Shown: piece after piece, positions 43,881 to 51,752 of the stretch
Layout: each line of letters starts with the position of its first letter
Position numbering within the stretch: the first letter of the stretch is position 1
Notes under the pieces: model-generated
Told to the model about the DNA's origin: nothing
What the model saw: the letters and a program-made list of their open reading frames with translations, nothing else
Database searches by the model: none
Position numbers and translations under genes: made by a program
Origin: Endozoicomonas sp. G2_2
GTDB lineage: Bacteria; Pseudomonadota; Gammaproteobacteria; Nevskiales; Salinisphaeraceae
NCBI RefSeq assembly: GCF_017744135.1
Contig: NZ_JAGHQU010000016.1
Location: 1-64,000 of the forward strand
DNA: 64,000 nucleotides
Direction of reading: 5' to 3'

Positions 43881-44684
43881 TCAGAACAGACTCCGCTGGG
43901 CCGGCTTGTGGTTGATGATCGAGGCCAGCGATTGACCGCTGGCGTGCATCGTGTACCCGGTCTCGTCCTCCAGCTGCATGTACTCGGTGGCGAGGTCGGG
44001 ATGCACGCGTGCTGCGTGGCGTAGGTCGTTATACGAGCCCATGATGCAAAACTGGCACGACAATCGTTCATTACCGCCCGCGTAGGCGGGGTGGGGCGAC
44101 TGCCCGGCCGCGCGAATGGTGTCGAACACGCGTGATTTCGACCAGCCGTGAATCGGCAGGTGGTCGTACCAGGTGCGCCGTCCGTTGGTCTGCGACGCAT
44201 TGACCGACCAAATCGGGCGCTTTCGTCGGGCCGGCGACTCATCGGCACGAAAGCCCAAGCAGTTCACAACGGTCGTGAAGCCGTGTTTCGTGGCGTATCG
44301 GCGGACTTCTCGCGCGATCGGCCCGCGCTTGAGATCGCTCGTGCATTGGCGCTGCGCCGGAGATGGCCAGGAGGGCACGTCGGGCCGGCGAGCGTGGCGC
44401 CGGCGCACCATGTCGAACAGCGTCTTGTTGGCGCGCGCCACGATGAAGGGCAGTGCCGCGGACTGGGCCTGGCCTTGCGCCAGCGCTTGCGCGCCAGGCC
44501 ACTCGATCGCGCCCAGGCTCGCGTGTACGACGAGCAGTTGCTCGGCGGGTATGTCGGCCTGGAGTAGGGAGATCAGCATCGATTGCGAGTCAGCGCCGCC
44601 ACTATGACTGGCCACCACGAGTGCGCCCGACGAGACGAGATCCGCGAGCGACTCGGGTATTGCGTGAGCCGGAGTTGAAGCCAT
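43881..44684 (-). CDS. PAPS-reductase-like (N-type ATP pyrophosphatase) protein
   Basis: 267 residues with the PP-loop SHSGGADSQSMLISLL near residue 28, ARANKTLFDMVRRR, and a C-terminal LSCQFCIMGSYNDLRHAARVHPDLA with a CxxC that may hold an iron-sulfur cluster or zinc. This group occurs in phages and mobile elements and includes DndC-like DNA-modifying relatives; true assimilatory PAPS reductase is unlikely. It could activate a nucleotide or DNA substrate. Driven by promoter copy 7. Confidence 0.75.
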   Translation of the reverse strand: MASTPAHAIPESLADLVSSGALVVASHSGGADSQSMLISLLQADIPAEQLLVVHASLGAIEWPGAQALAQGQAQSAALPFIVARANKTLFDMVRRRHARRPDVPSWPSPAQRQCTSDLKRGPIAREVRRYATKHGFTTVVNCLGFRADESPARRKRPIWSVNASQTNGRRTWYDHLPIHGWSKSRVFDTIRAAGQSPHPAYAGGNERLSCQFCIMGSYNDLRHAARVHPDLATEYMQLEDETGYTMHASGQSLASIINHKPAQRSLF

Positions 44685-44714
44685 GACCTTGCAGCGTTGA
44701 TGGGAACGCTATGC

Positions 44715-44742
44715 AGTCTCCGCCGGCGCGAGCGCGCCGCAA
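44715..44742 (-). promoter_or_regulatory. conserved element promoter, copy 7
   Basis: TTGCGGCGCGC with GAGACT at the 16-base spacing, 30 bases before the PAPS-reductase-like gene. Confidence 0.75.
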
Positions 44743-44784
44743 CACGGCATCTTCGATGACGGTCGATCGACTGCTGGTTTCAGG

Positions 44785-44822
44785 GTAGAAAGCCCGCCGG
44801 GCTAGGGGGGTAGCCCGGCGGG
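44785..44822 (-). terminator. strong Rho-independent terminator
   Basis: CCCGCCGGGCTA and TAGCCCGGCGGG pair over 12 bp around a six-base loop and are followed on the minus strand by CTTTCT. Confidence 0.82.
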
Positions 44823-44968
44823 AATAGAACGGAACGGTGCGCTGGGGGGCGCGTTCCGAGAAGCACGAGAGCTTTGAGATCGATGTTCACAGGCATGGGG
44901 GACCGCGTTGTGACCATCTGGCCGACGCCCGTTGAGCGTCGCTTACCCCCTTAAAGGGGGTAGGAGTG
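44785..44968 (-). ncRNA. candidate structured RNA B
   Basis: After the 1023-residue gene the minus strand has a 19-base inverted repeat TACCCCC...GGGGGTA (44944-44962) followed by AGCGAC, the same flank as in candidate RNA A, then about 120 bases and a strong terminator at 44793-44822. No ORF is convincing. It may be a second member of the same RNA family or a structured 3' end. Confidence 0.4.
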
Positions 44969-44976
44969 GAGCACCC

Positions 44977-47900
44977 TCAGCTATTCGTCCGAAAAGGGTT
45001 GTTCAACCACTCTGAGAATCCCTCGCGTAAGTCGAGATCGTCGGTTGAGAACTGCGCTAGCGCCGCAATCTGGTCAGGGGACAAGGCGCACCACAGCAGC
45101 TCATCCCGCTTTGCTTGATTGAGGTCGAAGGCGAGTGCGCCCCTGGCTCCCACCGTGCTCGTGCTCGCAAGAACGCGCAGCGTCGGGGGAACATCACGAA
45201 GCCTCGTGTACGCGAGGTCGCCGAGAGGTTCGCTCGTCAGTCTCTGGGCGATGTGATCGCCATGCTGATAGGTGTTATGCACGAGCTGCGTGATGCGATC
45301 GCGACAGCGCGTATCGCCGACCCGATAGAGCAGGGTCAGGGCGTCGGCCTGCCAACAGAGCCACCGGATGATCCGCCCGCCGTCTGCACTAAGACGTGGC
45401 GTAGCGATCAGGCCGATAGGCGCTCGAATGATGGGCGTGTTGACCATCCTGTCGCGCCGTCCGAGCGAGGCGCGTAGCGTGGTCGCGGCACGCTCGAACA
45501 AGATCGCGATATGTGCCTGATCGGGTGCTTCGCCGATCAGCATGGCCAGATCACCGGTCTGCGCCTCGACGGTGCGGCGTTGCTGGGCGAATAGATCCGG
45601 CTTGAGCCTCGGAGCCGAACGGGCACGCTCAAGCCATAGATTCACCGCGCCGCGTTCCGTGAAGTCTTCTCGTCGTGGTGGGCTTGCCGTCGATGCAACG
45701 CGCTGTGCGGGAGCCTCGTGACGTTCCCAGACGATCAGTTCGCGTGGGTTACCACGCTCGAACACCCCCCGTTCGATCTCGGGCCCGGTCGCGGGCTCGG
45801 CGATGAGCCCATCCGCGGCCAATTTCGTCGTCATGCGTTCGACCCACGGCGTCGGCCACGGCCATGCCGCGAGCGTGTCGTCGTCGGGTGCGTGGTAGAT
45901 CACCAGCCGCGCGTGATTGTCGATGGCCACGCGTATGACCGCCTCCGGGGCGAGCGCGCATGCCTGAAGCCATGTCGCGACTTGAGCGGGTGGCGGGGCC
46001 TGGTTCACGGTGACAAGGCGGCTGCAGTCCCTGGCCATCCCGCAGGCTTCGAGTGCCTGGGCAATACGTGAGGCCGCGGTAACGATGGCACGCCCCGATC
46101 CGCGCGCCGCCGTGCTCCATCGCCGGCCCCGCGCGGCGAGCAAGACGGCACGAGTGGCGTGCTCGCGTGCAGTGTCACAGACGCTGCCAGCCACCGCGTC
46201 AATCAGTGGTTGGGCGTCCGCTTCGGCTTGGCGCAGGTGATGGTAGGCCCGGATCAATACCGGCATGACCACCTCGTACCGCTCGCGAGCCTCTCGTGAG
46301 TACAGCCGCGGTTCGATGTCCGCCGCGGTCAGACCATCGAGCACGAGCAGGTGATAGCCCAGGCTCATGCGGCCGCGGTCACGATCGAGCTGAAGCATGG
46401 CAGTGGTATTGCGGGTACCGCATGTGGCGTGACTGAAACCCTCGACGCGCAGGCGCACAGCGGCATGCCCTTTATGCTGACACACGGTAGCGATCGAGCA
46501 GCGCTCGGTCGCGTGTCGAATCTGGTCTGGCTGACGGTGGACGGGATTGGTAAAGCAGTGCGGTGCGGTATCGACATCGATCAGGGCAGGCCAGTATCCC
46601 GACACTGTCGCCTCGGGCGCGAGACGGGCGAACTGATCGGCGAACAATCGACCCAGGGGCACGGCGTCCCGACCCAGCAGTCGCGTGTCGTCGTCATCGG
46701 CAATGAAATCGAAGATCGCGGCCTGGACATCCGTATCGAGCAGATTCAATCGGCCGTGCAGTGCTTCGAGGTCGAAGTGCCCGAACAGCGCGTCACGGTC
46801 GTAGAGACCCCACAGCAATATGAGCAGGCGCTTATACATCAGCGCGATCGAGTCCTGACGATCACGGCTATCGGCATAGTTCACGTCGTCGAGCGTGATT
46901 CGCTCGCCGTCGATGCCCTGGAACGGACGATCCATGTCATCGCTCGTCGGGAACAGGCGCGGCAGATAGTCGAGCGGGGAGAACACCGCATCGACACGAT
47001 CACCGTCGCGTACCAGCAGGAACACCGCCGCGTTGTAGCCGTTGTAGACCATGTTCGCGAGGGTGTCGTTGTAGTCGCGCCGGTGGCGCCGGTAGCGCAT
47101 CGCAGCGATACAGCGTGTTTCGGGCAACAGGCGATCCCGAAGCTCGGTATCGTCGCGCAACAGGGCCGCGAAGGCGCCGAGGTCACGGAAGTCTGCACCG
47201 CCGAACTCGACGTTGATCAGCGATTCCTCGTCCATGAACAGGCAGCGCTGGCGTATCGCGTAGGCACCGTGATCGGGGCTGCGATCGCCCTCGACCAGTG
47301 TTTCAACAGCCACGTCCTTGCCGGTATAGAGCTCGAGTGTCGATAAGGCGTCGAACACCTTCTTGGCGTCGGCGACCATTGCCTTGGCTTGGGCCGACAT
47401 CGCGGCCGCGCGCTCCAGATGAAACGGCGAGATGGCTTTGGCCAACCGCTGCAGCTCGTGACTTTCTCGGGTGATCAGCTCCGCACGCGCACTGACCAGC
47501 GCGACCTGATTGCCGGCCGCGGCCTGAAGCTGTGCGAGTTGGTCCGGGCTGACAGCCTCCAGCGAGTTTGACGTCGCCCCCGGTGCCGGCAGGCCGGCGA
47601 CCGGTTGGTATCCGGCAGCCAGCTCCGAATCCGGGTTGTCTCGTCGTTCGGCCTCGATCGCGGCAATCACCGCGGTCGAGTCGCTCGATAGGGTTTCGAT
47701 GCGGGTCTTTGAGGCGAGGATCTGACCCTCGATCTCGGCGATCTCGGCATCGCGGATGGCTTGCGCCTGTTCGGCATCGATCGGCTCGAAGCCATCCAGG
47801 AACTCACGCAGCAACAGGCGACGGCTGTGGTGTGAACTCTCGCTGGGATGATGGCGCAGAACGACCGTGTGAGGGACATCGTCAACGATCTTGATCTCGT

Positions 47901-48048
47901 CGATCATGAGCATACGACCCGCCGGAATCGTCACGCGGTCCCGGGCCCGATGGTCGCGCGTCGCCCGCCAGTACGCCCCAGGCGCCAGGTTGTATTCACG
48001 CTCGATACGGGCGACACGAGCGGCTGACGGCATCAGATCCTGTGGCAT
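44977..48048 (-). CDS. large unknown protein
   Basis: 1023 residues, soluble. Residues 110-150 form a coiled coil (AEIAEIEGQILASKTRIETL). The rest is mixed, with LDYLPRLFPTSDDMDRPFQG and DDVNYADSRDRQDSIALMYKRLLILLWGLYDRDALFGHF, and a C-terminal half rich in Arg and Asp. No Walker, nuclease or methyltransferase motifs are apparent. Length and setting suggest a core element protein. It lacks the conserved promoter element; its start lies 75 bases upstream of the 127-residue gene's stop. Confidence 0.7.
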   Translation of the reverse strand: MPQDLMPSAARVARIEREYNLAPGAYWRATRDHRARDRVTIPAGRMLMIDEIKIVDDVPHTVVLRHHPSESSHHSRRLLLREFLDGFEPIDAEQAQAIRDAEIAEIEGQILASKTRIETLSSDSTAVIAAIEAERRDNPDSELAAGYQPVAGLPAPGATSNSLEAVSPDQLAQLQAAAGNQVALVSARAELITRESHELQRLAKAISPFHLERAAAMSAQAKAMVADAKKVFDALSTLELYTGKDVAVETLVEGDRSPDHGAYAIRQRCLFMDEESLINVEFGGADFRDLGAFAALLRDDTELRDRLLPETRCIAAMRYRRHRRDYNDTLANMVYNGYNAAVFLLVRDGDRVDAVFSPLDYLPRLFPTSDDMDRPFQGIDGERITLDDVNYADSRDRQDSIALMYKRLLILLWGLYDRDALFGHFDLEALHGRLNLLDTDVQAAIFDFIADDDDTRLLGRDAVPLGRLFADQFARLAPEATVSGYWPALIDVDTAPHCFTNPVHRQPDQIRHATERCSIATVCQHKGHAAVRLRVEGFSHATCGTRNTTAMLQLDRDRGRMSLGYHLLVLDGLTAADIEPRLYSREARERYEVVMPVLIRAYHHLRQAEADAQPLIDAVAGSVCDTAREHATRAVLLAARGRRWSTAARGSGRAIVTAASRIAQALEACGMARDCSRLVTVNQAPPPAQVATWLQACALAPEAVIRVAIDNHARLVIYHAPDDDTLAAWPWPTPWVERMTTKLAADGLIAEPATGPEIERGVFERGNPRELIVWERHEAPAQRVASTASPPRREDFTERGAVNLWLERARSAPRLKPDLFAQQRRTVEAQTGDLAMLIGEAPDQAHIAILFERAATTLRASLGRRDRMVNTPIIRAPIGLIATPRLSADGGRIIRWLCWQADALTLLYRVGDTRCRDRITQLVHNTYQHGDHIAQRLTSEPLGDLAYTRLRDVPPTLRVLASTSTVGARGALAFDLNQAKRDELLWCALSPDQIAALAQFSTDDLDLREGFSEWLNNPFRTNS

Positions 48049-48123
48049 GGCGGTATTTGGTGGCTTATAGGGAGAAACAGCCCTGCAGCGATGCCGCAGG
48101 GCCGGAGGTATCTCGAGAGCCGC

Positions 48124-48507
48124 CTATTCGGGCGGCGGAGTCACGGATGCGGTCGAGCCGTGCTCGAGCGCGTCGAGCCGGATGGCTTCCGCCAGCCAGA
48201 GCAGGGCTTGGCGGGTGCGGCTGTTGCGGCCGCCGCCGGCGCGTGTACGAATACGAATGCTTGGGAGCGGGTTGGGCTCATCGTCCGGTATCTGCTCCCA
48301 GTCCTGCATCATCAGGTGCACGTCGCTGTCAGCCGGCGAGACCATCACGCGCAGCCAAGAGCCGCCTTTGCGGCCCTTGTCGTCGCACAGCACCTCGTAG
48401 CTGGCGCCGGCGACGACGCCCTCGGGCCAGTGCGGGCGAAGCACGTTATCGGAGGTCGGCGGTTCGTGATCGTCCAGGTTGGGCAGGTTGTTGGGCGAAT
48501 CGAGCAT
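48124..48507 (-). CDS. unknown protein
   Basis: 127 residues with a VVAGASYEVLCDDKGRKGGSWLRV beta segment and a C-terminal helix RTRQALLWLAEAIRLDALEHG. No family recognised. Conserved element promoter copy 8 lies 36 bases upstream; the giant unknown gene follows downstream, so the two may be co-transcribed. Confidence 0.6.
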   Translation of the reverse strand: MLDSPNNLPNLDDHEPPTSDNVLRPHWPEGVVAGASYEVLCDDKGRKGGSWLRVMVSPADSDVHLMMQDWEQIPDDEPNPLPSIRIRTRAGGGRNSRTRQALLWLAEAIRLDALEHGSTASVTPPPE

Positions 48508-48543
48508 GAGTTGGCTCCACGGGTGGGTATGTCCTGTAAAGCC

Positions 48544-48571
48544 ACCCTCGGACCAGTGGTGCGCGCCGCAA
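48544..48571 (-). promoter_or_regulatory. conserved element promoter, copy 8
   Basis: TTGCGGCGCGC with GAGGGT (G in place of the usual C) at the 16-base spacing, 36 bases before the 127-residue gene. Confidence 0.68.
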
Positions 48572-48589
48572 CCCTGTTCTCGCGGCCAT

Positions 48590-48621
48590 AAAAAAACCCG
48601 ACACGATTGGCTCGTGTCGGG
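48590..48621 (-). terminator. Rho-independent terminator
   Basis: CCCGACACGA and TCGTGTCGGG form a perfect 10-bp stem with a five-base loop, followed on the minus strand by seven T residues. It ends the transcript of the 99-residue zinc-binding gene. Confidence 0.92.
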
Positions 48622-48668
48622 CAGTTGGTATTAGATTTGGTCGATCTGCGTGCTTGGATTAGAACGAG

Positions 48669-48968
48669 CTAAGTCTCGTTCCACTTCATGGCGTTGTGTC
48701 TCCAGCCTTCCTCGTCCTGGGGGTCGATCCCAGCCGCTAATTCGTTGCAGCTATCGCAGAGCCCATTGGTGAAATTTTGGGGTTCATCGTACTCATTACA
48801 GCCAGGGGTAGCGCATTTTTCTAATTCGGAATAATGCTCTATAAAGCAGGAGTCACAAATTACTTGGCGATCTACTAGCCAGAACTGGCTGGTCTTAACG
48901 TTATGATTTTCGTGGGTACACAATATCGGAACGGGGGAAGGTTTGTGTATTTCTTCAACCTCTGACAT
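48669..48968 (-). CDS. small zinc-finger-like protein, AT-rich gene
   Basis: 99 residues with seven cysteines in pairs: CTHENH, CDSCFIEH, CATPGC and CDSC, consistent with two zinc sites. The gene is visibly more AT-rich than its neighbours, a sign of separate transfer. It is monocistronic: a variant element promoter (copy 9) upstream and a strong terminator downstream. Function unknown. Confidence 0.65.
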   Translation of the reverse strand: MSEVEEIHKPSPVPILCTHENHNVKTSQFWLVDRQVICDSCFIEHYSELEKCATPGCNEYDEPQNFTNGLCDSCNELAAGIDPQDEEGWRHNAMKWNET

Positions 48969-49061
48969 AGAAGCCTCCTGTTTCGTGCAGCGTTTTGAGA
49001 ATGCGGCGGAGCAAGCTGATCTCAGAAACGGTCGTCCAGCCTACTCGCTAGACTGCTTTCT

Positions 49062-49089
49062 AGCCTAGCCCGCACCTCCAGTAGCGCAA
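49062..49089 (-). promoter_or_regulatory. conserved element promoter, copy 9 (TTGCGC variant)
   Basis: TTGCGC instead of TTGCGG, but TAGGCT sits at the same 16-base spacing. It lies 93 bases before the zinc-finger gene, farther than other copies. Confidence 0.45.
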
Positions 49090-49134
49090 CCTGGTTGACA
49101 GGTCGGCTACTGGAACGCCCGCGAGTCGCACAGG

Positions 49135-49668
49135 CTATGTGGGCATATACGCCTTGCCCTGTGCGTTCCAGGGGCTGGGAACGAGGCCACCGGGCAGGTA
49201 GAGCGGATGCTCCGGGTGGCCTTCTTTCGTCACTCGCAGGGCGGTCCAATGATTGGTGAGTGCCGCGACCTCACGAAAGCGCTGCGCGGCGAGCCGGCGG
49301 GTGGCCGCCTTCCCCTTGGGGGTGCCCCAGCAGGCCAACAGAATGCCGTCGTGCTCGCGACAGTAGCGAACGGCCGCTTGGATCGCTTCATCGTTATGAG
49401 TGCCTACGGGGTCGCTCATGACGGCGAGGTCGTCCGGGTAGGGCGATACCGCCGCGAACGTATTGACCTTGATCAGCATGCTGCAGTCGAGCATTTCCGC
49501 CAACGTCACCTCGCGGGTGATGGTGGGGTCGTTTCGCGCTTCCGCTGCGACGCTGGGGTTGTAGCCACACGAGACCAGCGGCCGGTCGCCGAACATCGAG
49601 ATCGGACGGCAGAGGGTGTAGCGGTGTCTGCGATCGGGCGAGAAATTCGCCGCCGCCAGAATATCCAC
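49135..49668 (-). CDS. DUF1643 family protein
   Basis: 177 residues with the DUF1643 pattern: YTLCRPI, VSCGYNPSVAAEARNDPTITREV, VNTFAAVSPYPDDL, ACWGTPKGKAATRR and the C-terminal GHPEHPLYLPGGLVP. The family is common in phages and plasmids; activity unknown. Its start lies six bases after the stop of the Cys-rich 86-residue gene, so they are co-transcribed. Confidence 0.88.
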   Translation of the reverse strand: MDILAAANFSPDRRHRYTLCRPISMFGDRPLVSCGYNPSVAAEARNDPTITREVTLAEMLDCSMLIKVNTFAAVSPYPDDLAVMSDPVGTHNDEAIQAAVRYCREHDGILLACWGTPKGKAATRRLAAQRFREVAALTNHWTALRVTKEGHPEHPLYLPGGLVPSPWNAQGKAYMPT

Positions 49669-49674
49669 GAGCGC

Positions 49675-49935
49675 CTAATCCTCGGTCAGAGCTGACCAGC
49701 AAAACAGCCGGTGCAGCAGAGCGTGATACGCGCACATGAACTGACGCTCCCAGCGGTTGGCTTCGACAACACCGGGCTGGCGGCCCGACAGACACGAAAA
49801 GGCGCTGGGGGTGCACAGCTCAGCCACCCAGCCATCGCGAGAGCACTCGCTACAGAACTCGCCCTGAGAGTCGCGCGCGACGTAGGTGCGGCCGTGGTGC
49901 TGGCAGAAATCGCGGCAAGTACAGGAAACGCTCAT
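49675..49935 (-). CDS. Cys/His-rich small protein
   Basis: 86 residues with CTCRDFCQHHGRTYVARDSQGEFCSEC near the N-terminus and further Cys residues later, a likely zinc-binding fold. No family recognised. It sits between small membrane ORFs and the DUF1643 gene on one probable transcript. Confidence 0.6.
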   Translation of the reverse strand: MSVSCTCRDFCQHHGRTYVARDSQGEFCSECSRDGWVAELCTPSAFSCLSGRQPGVVEANRWERQFMCAYHALLHRLFCWSALTED

Positions 49936-50141
49936 GGCACGGTCACAACAAGCCCAGAACCGTCGCGAGCATGATTCCGATCACGGTGCCCGCAGCCAAA
50001 GCCCACAGCCGTCTGGGTGCGCTTGAGACCGAAATCGATACGCCTTGCGTGGTGGCCATCGCGGTTACTCGTTCGCCATGGCCCGGTGATGACCATCAGC
50101 GGCAGAACCATCACTGATATGAAGACGAGGGTGTTGAACAT
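49932..50141 (-). CDS. possible small membrane protein
   Basis: The frame from ATG 50141 encodes MFNTLVFISVMVLPLMVITG, a good membrane helix, then a tail with no hydrophobic pattern that overlaps a better-looking ORF in another frame (49943-50059). The real product may be shorter or joined by a frame change. Confidence 0.3.
   Translation of the reverse strand: MFNTLVFISVMVLPLMVITGPWRTSNRDGHHARRIDFGLKRTQTAVGFGCGHRDRNHARDGSGLVVTVP
49943..50059 (-). CDS. 38-residue membrane peptide
   Basis: From ATG 50059 this frame encodes a short polar N-terminus and a C-terminal helix RRLWALAAGTVIGIMLATVLGLL. It overlaps the 69-residue ORF in a different frame and ends just before the Cys-rich gene. The clean hydrophobic C-terminus makes it the likelier coding frame here. 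Confidence 0.35.
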   Translation of the reverse strand: MATTQGVSISVSSAPRRLWALAAGTVIGIMLATVLGLL

Positions 50142-50166
50142 CCGTCACTCTCAGGTCGAACAGGAT

Positions 50167-50186
50167 CAGGGCTCAATCGAGCCCTG
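50167..50186 (-). terminator. hairpin downstream of ssb
   Basis: CAGGGCTC and GAGCCCTG pair perfectly around a four-base loop, 27 bases past the ssb stop. There is no T-run, so it may be a weak terminator or a stabilising stem. Confidence 0.5.
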
Positions 50187-50212
50187 TCGTTGCTGTCGTG
50201 TTTTGTCTGGGG

Positions 50213-50761
50213 TTACACGCTCCCCGGATCAAAAGGGATGTCATCATCCAAATCGTCGTCGAACCCAGGGTCTTGCCCGGTAGCGGCAGGGGCAGGCGCC
50301 TGCTGCTGCGATGGCGTCGGCGCCGGCGCGCTACCGCGACTGCCTGCGGCGTAGTCTCGCGCTGAAGATGGCGTGCCCTGCTGGCGGCCGCCGCCCGAGC
50401 TGCCGCCATCGCGATTACCGCCGGCGGAGTCGAGCATCTGCATCTCGTTGGCTACGATCTCGGTGGTGTAGACGTCTTGGCCTTCCTTGTTCTGCCACTT
50501 GCGCGTCTGGATACGGCCTTCGACGTAGATCTTGGAGCCCTTGCGCAGGTATTCGCCGGCGACCTCGGCCAGCCGCGCGAAGAACACCACGCGGTGCCAT
50601 TCGGTACGTTCCTGCATCTCGCCGCTGGACTTATCGCGCCAGGTATCGGAGGTGGCCAGATTGACGTTGGTCACGGCGGTGCCGCCGGCGGTATAACGCG
50701 TCTCAGGATCAGCGCCTAAGTTACCGATTAATATGGCTTTGTTGATTCCACGAGACGCCAT
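50213..50761 (-). CDS. ssb: single-stranded DNA-binding protein
   Basis: 182 residues. The OB-fold (1-110) begins [24 protein letters not shown] and has [23 protein letters not shown] and [15 protein letters not shown] Gly/Pro/Gln-rich linker leads to an acidic tail [10 protein letters not shown] that binds repair and replication partners; three extra residues (DPGSV side) follow the usual terminal Phe. An element-borne copy would serve DNA transfer or replication. Weak element promoter copy 10 lies 75 bases upstream. Confidence 0.95.
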   Translation of the reverse strand: MASRGINKAILIGNLGADPETRYTAGGTAVTNVNLATSDTWRDKSSGEMQERTEWHRVVFFARLAEVAGEYLRKGSKIYVEGRIQTRKWQNKEGQDVYTTEIVANEMQMLDSAGGNRDGGSSGGGRQQGTPSSARDYAAGSRGSAPAPTPSQQQAPAPAATGQDPGFDDDLDDDIPFDPGSV

Positions 50762-50836
50762 AACCTATTCCTTTTAAGGGCGGCCTGAAGTGGCAGGCCG
50801 GTGATAGAGGTGGTCGTTCATCGACCGTTGTGATTC

Positions 50837-50864
50837 ATCATCGACCGTCAGCTGCGCGCCGCAA
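50837..50864 (-). promoter_or_regulatory. conserved element promoter, copy 10 (weak)
   Basis: TTGCGGCGCGC overlaps the last codons of the 117-residue gene; the hexamer at the 16-base spacing is GATGAT, off consensus. Position before ssb supports function; coding overlap weakens it. Confidence 0.4.
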
Positions 50865-51201
50865 GTGCGGCGTCCATGCGATCGGCATGGCCGAGGCCCA
50901 GGGCGTAGCCGGTGGCGGTATTCAGGTCGAAGTAGTGGCGAACCTTCCAGAGCTCGTCCAGGGCGTTGCGTATCGCTGCGACATCGACCGTCGATCGATC
51001 GGACGCGCGCAGTCTGTCGTGGGCGAACTGGCCTGCAAGCATCGCGCCGGTAAAGTGAACGTCGCTGCCCTCGATCATCTCCCGGTGACCACCGCAACGG
51101 ATGAGCTTCATTGCGTGTTTGGCGCTCGATTGCCCGCCGAGGCGTGCGCTGCGTAGCAAGCTGCCCAGCTTCGGGTCGTGGATAGCGTCGCGGTTTCCCA
51201 T
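50848..51201 (-). CDS. unknown protein
   Basis: 117 residues, helical, with GGQSSAKHAMKLIRCGGHREMIEGSDVHFTGAMLAGQFAHDRL. No family recognised. Its last residues are encoded by the DNA of the promoter-like copy 10. No element promoter precedes it. Confidence 0.55.
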   Translation of the reverse strand: MGNRDAIHDPKLGSLLRSARLGGQSSAKHAMKLIRCGGHREMIEGSDVHFTGAMLAGQFAHDRLRASDRSTVDVAAIRNALDELWKVRHYFDLNTATGYALGLGHADRMDAALAARS

Positions 51202-51387
51202 ACCCCATGAAAGGGTCGCTTGGGTGAGCGATCTCGGCTGGTGAGCGTAATTAGCGCTTTTCGCACAGGCGAATACGGCGCTAGGTGGTATGCGTGGCGG
51301 GGTTCGCGGGTAATGCCCAGGTGCTCAGCACCCTCTGGGTCGTCGCCGGCATCGCTTGTTTCTCCCGTGTTGGCACGGTTGCCGAGA

Positions 51388-51741
51388 TCAGTCGTCCTCT
51401 GGGATTTCTTCCAGCAGCGCAAAAACGAAGGCCGGGACGCGGTACCCCTCTGAGCGCAGCATCCTGAGCGTCTGGATACAGCTCTGCTCGTCGGGAGCAT
51501 GGAACGACCCGCCGTCGTGAGGGCCGCCGATCATTTCGCGCGGCGCGTTATGAATCACCTCTCGCTGCTCCCGGTAGGCATCCAGATACGCCTGCGATCC
51601 GACCGAACCGATACGCGGCAATTTGGGTATGTCGGCAGCGATTCGATTCTTGGCCACCTCGATCGCATAACCGCCGCCGATGGCTTCGTAGCAGTAGACG
51701 TCACAAGCCCAGTTCGCGGAGCTGAATCTGCAGATGCTCAT
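51388..51741 (-). CDS. unknown protein
   Basis: 117 residues with DVYCYEAIGGGYAIEVAKNRI and a NAPREMIGGPHDGGSFHAPDEQSC segment. No family recognised. It lies 11 bases after the DUF4124 gene on the same strand, so it is the last gene of the transcript from promoter copy 11. Confidence 0.6.
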   Translation of the reverse strand: MSICRFSSANWACDVYCYEAIGGGYAIEVAKNRIAADIPKLPRIGSVGSQAYLDAYREQREVIHNAPREMIGGPHDGGSFHAPDEQSCIQTLRMLRSEGYRVPAFVFALLEEIPEDD

Positions 51742-51752
51742 GCTGGGGTTTC

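Noticed and set aside
45047-45076. Additional TTGCGGCGC on the minus strand
   Set aside because: It is inside the coding sequence of the 1023-residue gene (AALAQF) with no gene start downstream in range and no matching hexamer, so it is not counted as a promoter copy.
49022-49249. 75-codon minus-strand frame
   Set aside because: It overlaps the DUF1643 gene and the copy 9 promoter region and has an unlikely Arg/Ser-rich composition.
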